Assembly: GCA_944326495.1 (NCBI GenBank)
Contig: CALVEE010000069.1
Location: 1 to 32,348, forward strand
Reading direction: 5' to 3'
Source of the DNA: Candidatus Gastranaerophilales bacterium
Lineage (GTDB): Bacteria; Cyanobacteriota; Vampirovibrionia; Gastranaerophilales; Gastranaerophilaceae
DNA length: 32,348 nucleotides
The position numbers were made by a program, and so were the translations under genes. Under the pieces are notes generated by a model. It searched no databases. It was given only the letters and a program-made list of their open reading frames with translations, and was not told the origin of the DNA. Below, in pieces: positions 30,719 to 32,348 of this stretch. How positions within the stretch are numbered: the stretch's first letter is position 1; each line of letters begins with the position of its first letter.

Positions 30719-31276
30719 TTATACTCCGCGTACTTTTGTGCTCGCTAATTTTATATCTTCTAATTCTTCTGAATACCGTTTCATTACTTCAAGAGCAAAT
30801 TCTTTTGTATCTTCTATTCCGAGTTCGCTGGTAAGTCCTGATGCTTTAACAGGAGCCCCTTCTGATAATATATTTAAACCTGTATGAATAAGAACAGATG
30901 TAATAGATTTTGTTGCAATAGAAACAGAGAGTTTCCTGCCGTCTATCATTAAATCGTCGCCGTTTCTAACAACAAAAATACCTTTTTCTTCCAGAAGTTC
31001 TTTTATAATACACATCAAGAGCCTCTGCCTTAAAACACCTTCTTCAAGCCCGATTCCGAATTGCTCTGTTATAAAACTAAGCATATATTTGCTGTAAATA
31101 GGCTCATTATTTATAACATCTTCTATATCAACCATTTCAGTTAAATCGACTTTACATTCACCTCGAAATGCAACTATAGCATCACCCTGGATATTAAAAT
31201 TCTTATAAATCCAGTGAGGCGCAAGTTGAGAGCCTATATATTTTATCTCTTCTTCAATAAACTTAGTTTTCATCAT
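30719..31276 (-). CDS. DUF366 family protein
   Basis: The protein belongs to DUF366, a family of unknown function known from archaea and some bacteria. I recall it as having a fold related to biotin/lipoate ligases; this is memory, not seen here. Landmarks in the 185 residues are YIGSQLAPHWIYKNFNIQGD, VDLTEMVDIEDV, the central DLMIDGRKLSVSIATKSITS with VLIHTGLNI, and LASTKVRGV at the end. Its first ATG overlaps the queC stop (ATGATGA), so the two are translated together. This suggests, without proving, a role connected with queuosine or preQ0. A second ATG follows directly, making the start ambiguous by one residue. Confidence 0.85.
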   Translation of the reverse strand: MMKTKFIEEEIKYIGSQLAPHWIYKNFNIQGDAIVAFRGECKVDLTEMVDIEDVINNEPIYSKYMLSFITEQFGIGLEEGVLRQRLLMCIIKELLEEKGIFVVRNGDDLMIDGRKLSVSIATKSITSVLIHTGLNILSEGAPVKASGLTSELGIEDTKEFALEVMKRYSEELEDIKLASTKVRGV

Positions 31277-31938
31277 TTTTCAAATAATATATTGATATAT
31301 TTTTCCCCTTGATTTGCGATTAAAGCTTTTTTTAAATGGTTACACGATTCGCATACTCCGCAATGCATATTTCCTTCCCTGTAGCAGCTCCATACAAGCT
31401 CTAACGGAATATTATTATCCATTGCAATTTTTACTATATCATTCTTAGAATAATTAATCAAGGGCGCTATAACTTTTGGATGATACAGCGTAGATTTTTG
31501 AAAAACCTTACTGATTTCTTCCCTAAATTCCTCGGTATTATCAGGAAAAGTTTTACCCTCATCTTTATTTGCGCCAAATATTATATAATCAAATCCGAAA
31601 GAGTCTGCAAAAGCCGCAGCTATATTCAAAAATAGTCCGTTCCTGTTAGGAACCCATACTGATTTTGCACTATTTTCTGTTCCAAAACCTTCAGAGGGGA
31701 TTTCATTTCCGGAAACCAAAGCTGTTTTAGTAATCTCTTTTAACCAATCGAGTTTTATAACTTTATTTTCAATATTATAAAATTCGCAAATCTTTTTAGA
31801 AGCTTCTATTTCCTGTTTTACTGCCTTTTGCCCGTAATCAAATGTCAGCGCAAGCTCAATACCATACTTTTCTTTCACAAACCCAAGCGCTGCAAGAGAG
31901 TCGAGCCCTCCGGACATAAGAATAACAGACTTACTCAC
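31273..31938 (-). CDS. queC: 7-cyano-7-deazaguanine synthase QueC
   Basis: QueC converts 7-carboxy-7-deazaguanine and ammonia with ATP to preQ0, for queuosine-type tRNA modification. The ATP PP-loop is SKSVILMSGGLDSLAAL at the N terminus. ALTFDYGQKAVKQEI, SVWVPNRNGLFLNIAAAFA, IIFGANKDEGKTFPDNTEEF and PLINYSKNDIVKIA follow. The C-terminal zinc site is SCYREGNMHCGVCESCNHL, with four cysteines. I use the GTG at 31938: it gives the usual family N terminus, has GAGG 9 nt upstream, and overlaps the HEAT gene stop by 8 nt. In-frame ATGs at 31947 and 31953 and a TTG at 31962 are alternatives. Confidence 0.95.
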   Translation of the reverse strand: MSKSVILMSGGLDSLAALGFVKEKYGIELALTFDYGQKAVKQEIEASKKICEFYNIENKVIKLDWLKEITKTALVSGNEIPSEGFGTENSAKSVWVPNRNGLFLNIAAAFADSFGFDYIIFGANKDEGKTFPDNTEEFREEISKVFQKSTLYHPKVIAPLINYSKNDIVKIAMDNNIPLELVWSCYREGNMHCGVCESCNHLKKALIANQGEKYINILFEK

Positions 31939-32348
31939 CGGCTTCATCCTCATACTCTTCAATTATTGATTTTGCTTCTGCTTTCATGAATTCTGAATAA
32001 CCAGGCAAAGAAATAACCTCATCAAGTATATCTCGCCCTTTCAAATTATACATAGCTATAAGCGCATTTCTCTGAACTTCACTATCCTCATCTTTAAGAG
32101 CTGTTCTTATTAAATCAGAAGCTTCTTCATACTCACTGCTCATAAGAGCTTCTATCGTATTAATCCTGACCATCGGGGATGAATCCATCAAAGCTTCTTT
32201 AAGCACCTTTAAAACCCTTCTATTATTTATATTAAGCTTCCCGAGCGCCTCTATAATTCTCTCCTTAAGAAAAGAAAACTTATCCCATAATCCCTGTTTA
32301 GCTTCCATAATAGAAACAAGCGGATCAATAGCGCTCTCATCACCCAGA
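31931..32348 (-). CDS. HEAT-repeat protein, C-terminal part (5' end outside window)
   Basis: HEAT repeats are paired helices used as binding scaffolds. The frame is open to the right edge (LGDESAIDPLVSIMEAK at the edge), so the start is outside the window and the ATG at 32308 is internal. Repeats visible include NRRVLKVLKEALMDSSPMVR with INTIEALMS, and ASDLIRTALKDEDSEVQRNA with LIAMYNL. The protein ends in an acidic tail (SIIEEYEDEAGE). It overlaps queC, so it is the upstream gene of that operon. Similar HEAT proteins occur in phycobilin lyases and other scaffolds; which one is not decided by this fragment. Confidence 0.85.
   Translation of the reverse strand, partial: LGDESAIDPLVSIMEAKQGLWDKFSFLKERIIEALGKLNINNRRVLKVLKEALMDSSPMVRINTIEALMSSEYEEASDLIRTALKDEDSEVQRNALIAMYNLKGRDILDEVISLPGYSEFMKAEAKSIIEEYEDEAGE

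Overview
The window is 32.3 kb of AT-rich bacterial chromosome. Genes are tightly packed on both strands and separated by a few intergenic islands full of GC-rich hairpin repeats. No tRNA, rRNA, CRISPR array, transposase or phage gene is visible. My best guess is an anaerobic member of Vampirovibrionia (Melainabacteria, Gastranaerophilales-like). The hints are an 11-subunit complex I without NADH-oxidising subunits, a lone flagellin, the two-part glycine dehydrogenase, and an uncharacterised protein with an N-terminal FKG motif. This placement is inference, not proof.

Layout. 1-540 is the 3' end of argS (+). 679-4879 is a minus-strand operon dprA-topA-DUF4186-ybaK with overlapping or nearly touching genes. 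4880-5497 is a repeat island. 5498-6142 is an exported TPR protein (-). 6226-15806 is a complete nuoABCDHIJKLMN operon (+), with a hairpin repeat between nuoM and nuoN. 15857-17665 is a lysine-rich orphan protein. 17831-19167 is a two-gene unit: a C_GCAxxG_C_C redox-type protein and an Fmt/ArnA-like formyltransferase. It is bracketed by inverted copies of a 51-nt stem-loop element. 19389-20219 is an endonuclease IV-like TIM barrel. 20220-21435 is a 1.2-kb repeat island holding a 273-bp MITE-like unit. 21436-23142 is a flagellin (-) whose middle is a GLUG-type beta-solenoid insertion. 23143-23775 is another repeat island with an 11-C tract. 23776-26507 is gcvT-gcvH-gcvPA (+) behind a good promoter. 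26599-27867 is a CNT-type transporter with an altered substrate loop. 27835-32348 is all minus strand: a small coiled-coil protein, a degenerate DUF262 protein paired with a winged-helix protein, a SPOR-type protein, DUF366, queC and a HEAT-repeat protein cut by the window edge.

How the genes work together. The nuo cluster encodes the whole membrane arm and the quinone-reducing Q module, but no NuoE, NuoF or NuoG. The complex would therefore need another electron donor, such as ferredoxin. The gcv genes cover the T and H proteins and half of the P protein; gcvPB and lpd must lie elsewhere. queC makes preQ0 for queuosine-type tRNA modification. dprA and topA handle incoming single-stranded DNA and supercoiling.

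Most unusual items: the flagellin with an adhesin-like solenoid that keeps the TLR5-contact positions; the DUF262 protein with DGLNR in place of DGQQR, coupled to a winged-helix partner; the transporter with GQILAQ where GQTEAP is expected; the three-copy 51-nt stem-loop element; and a possible three-way-junction RNA at 568-676.
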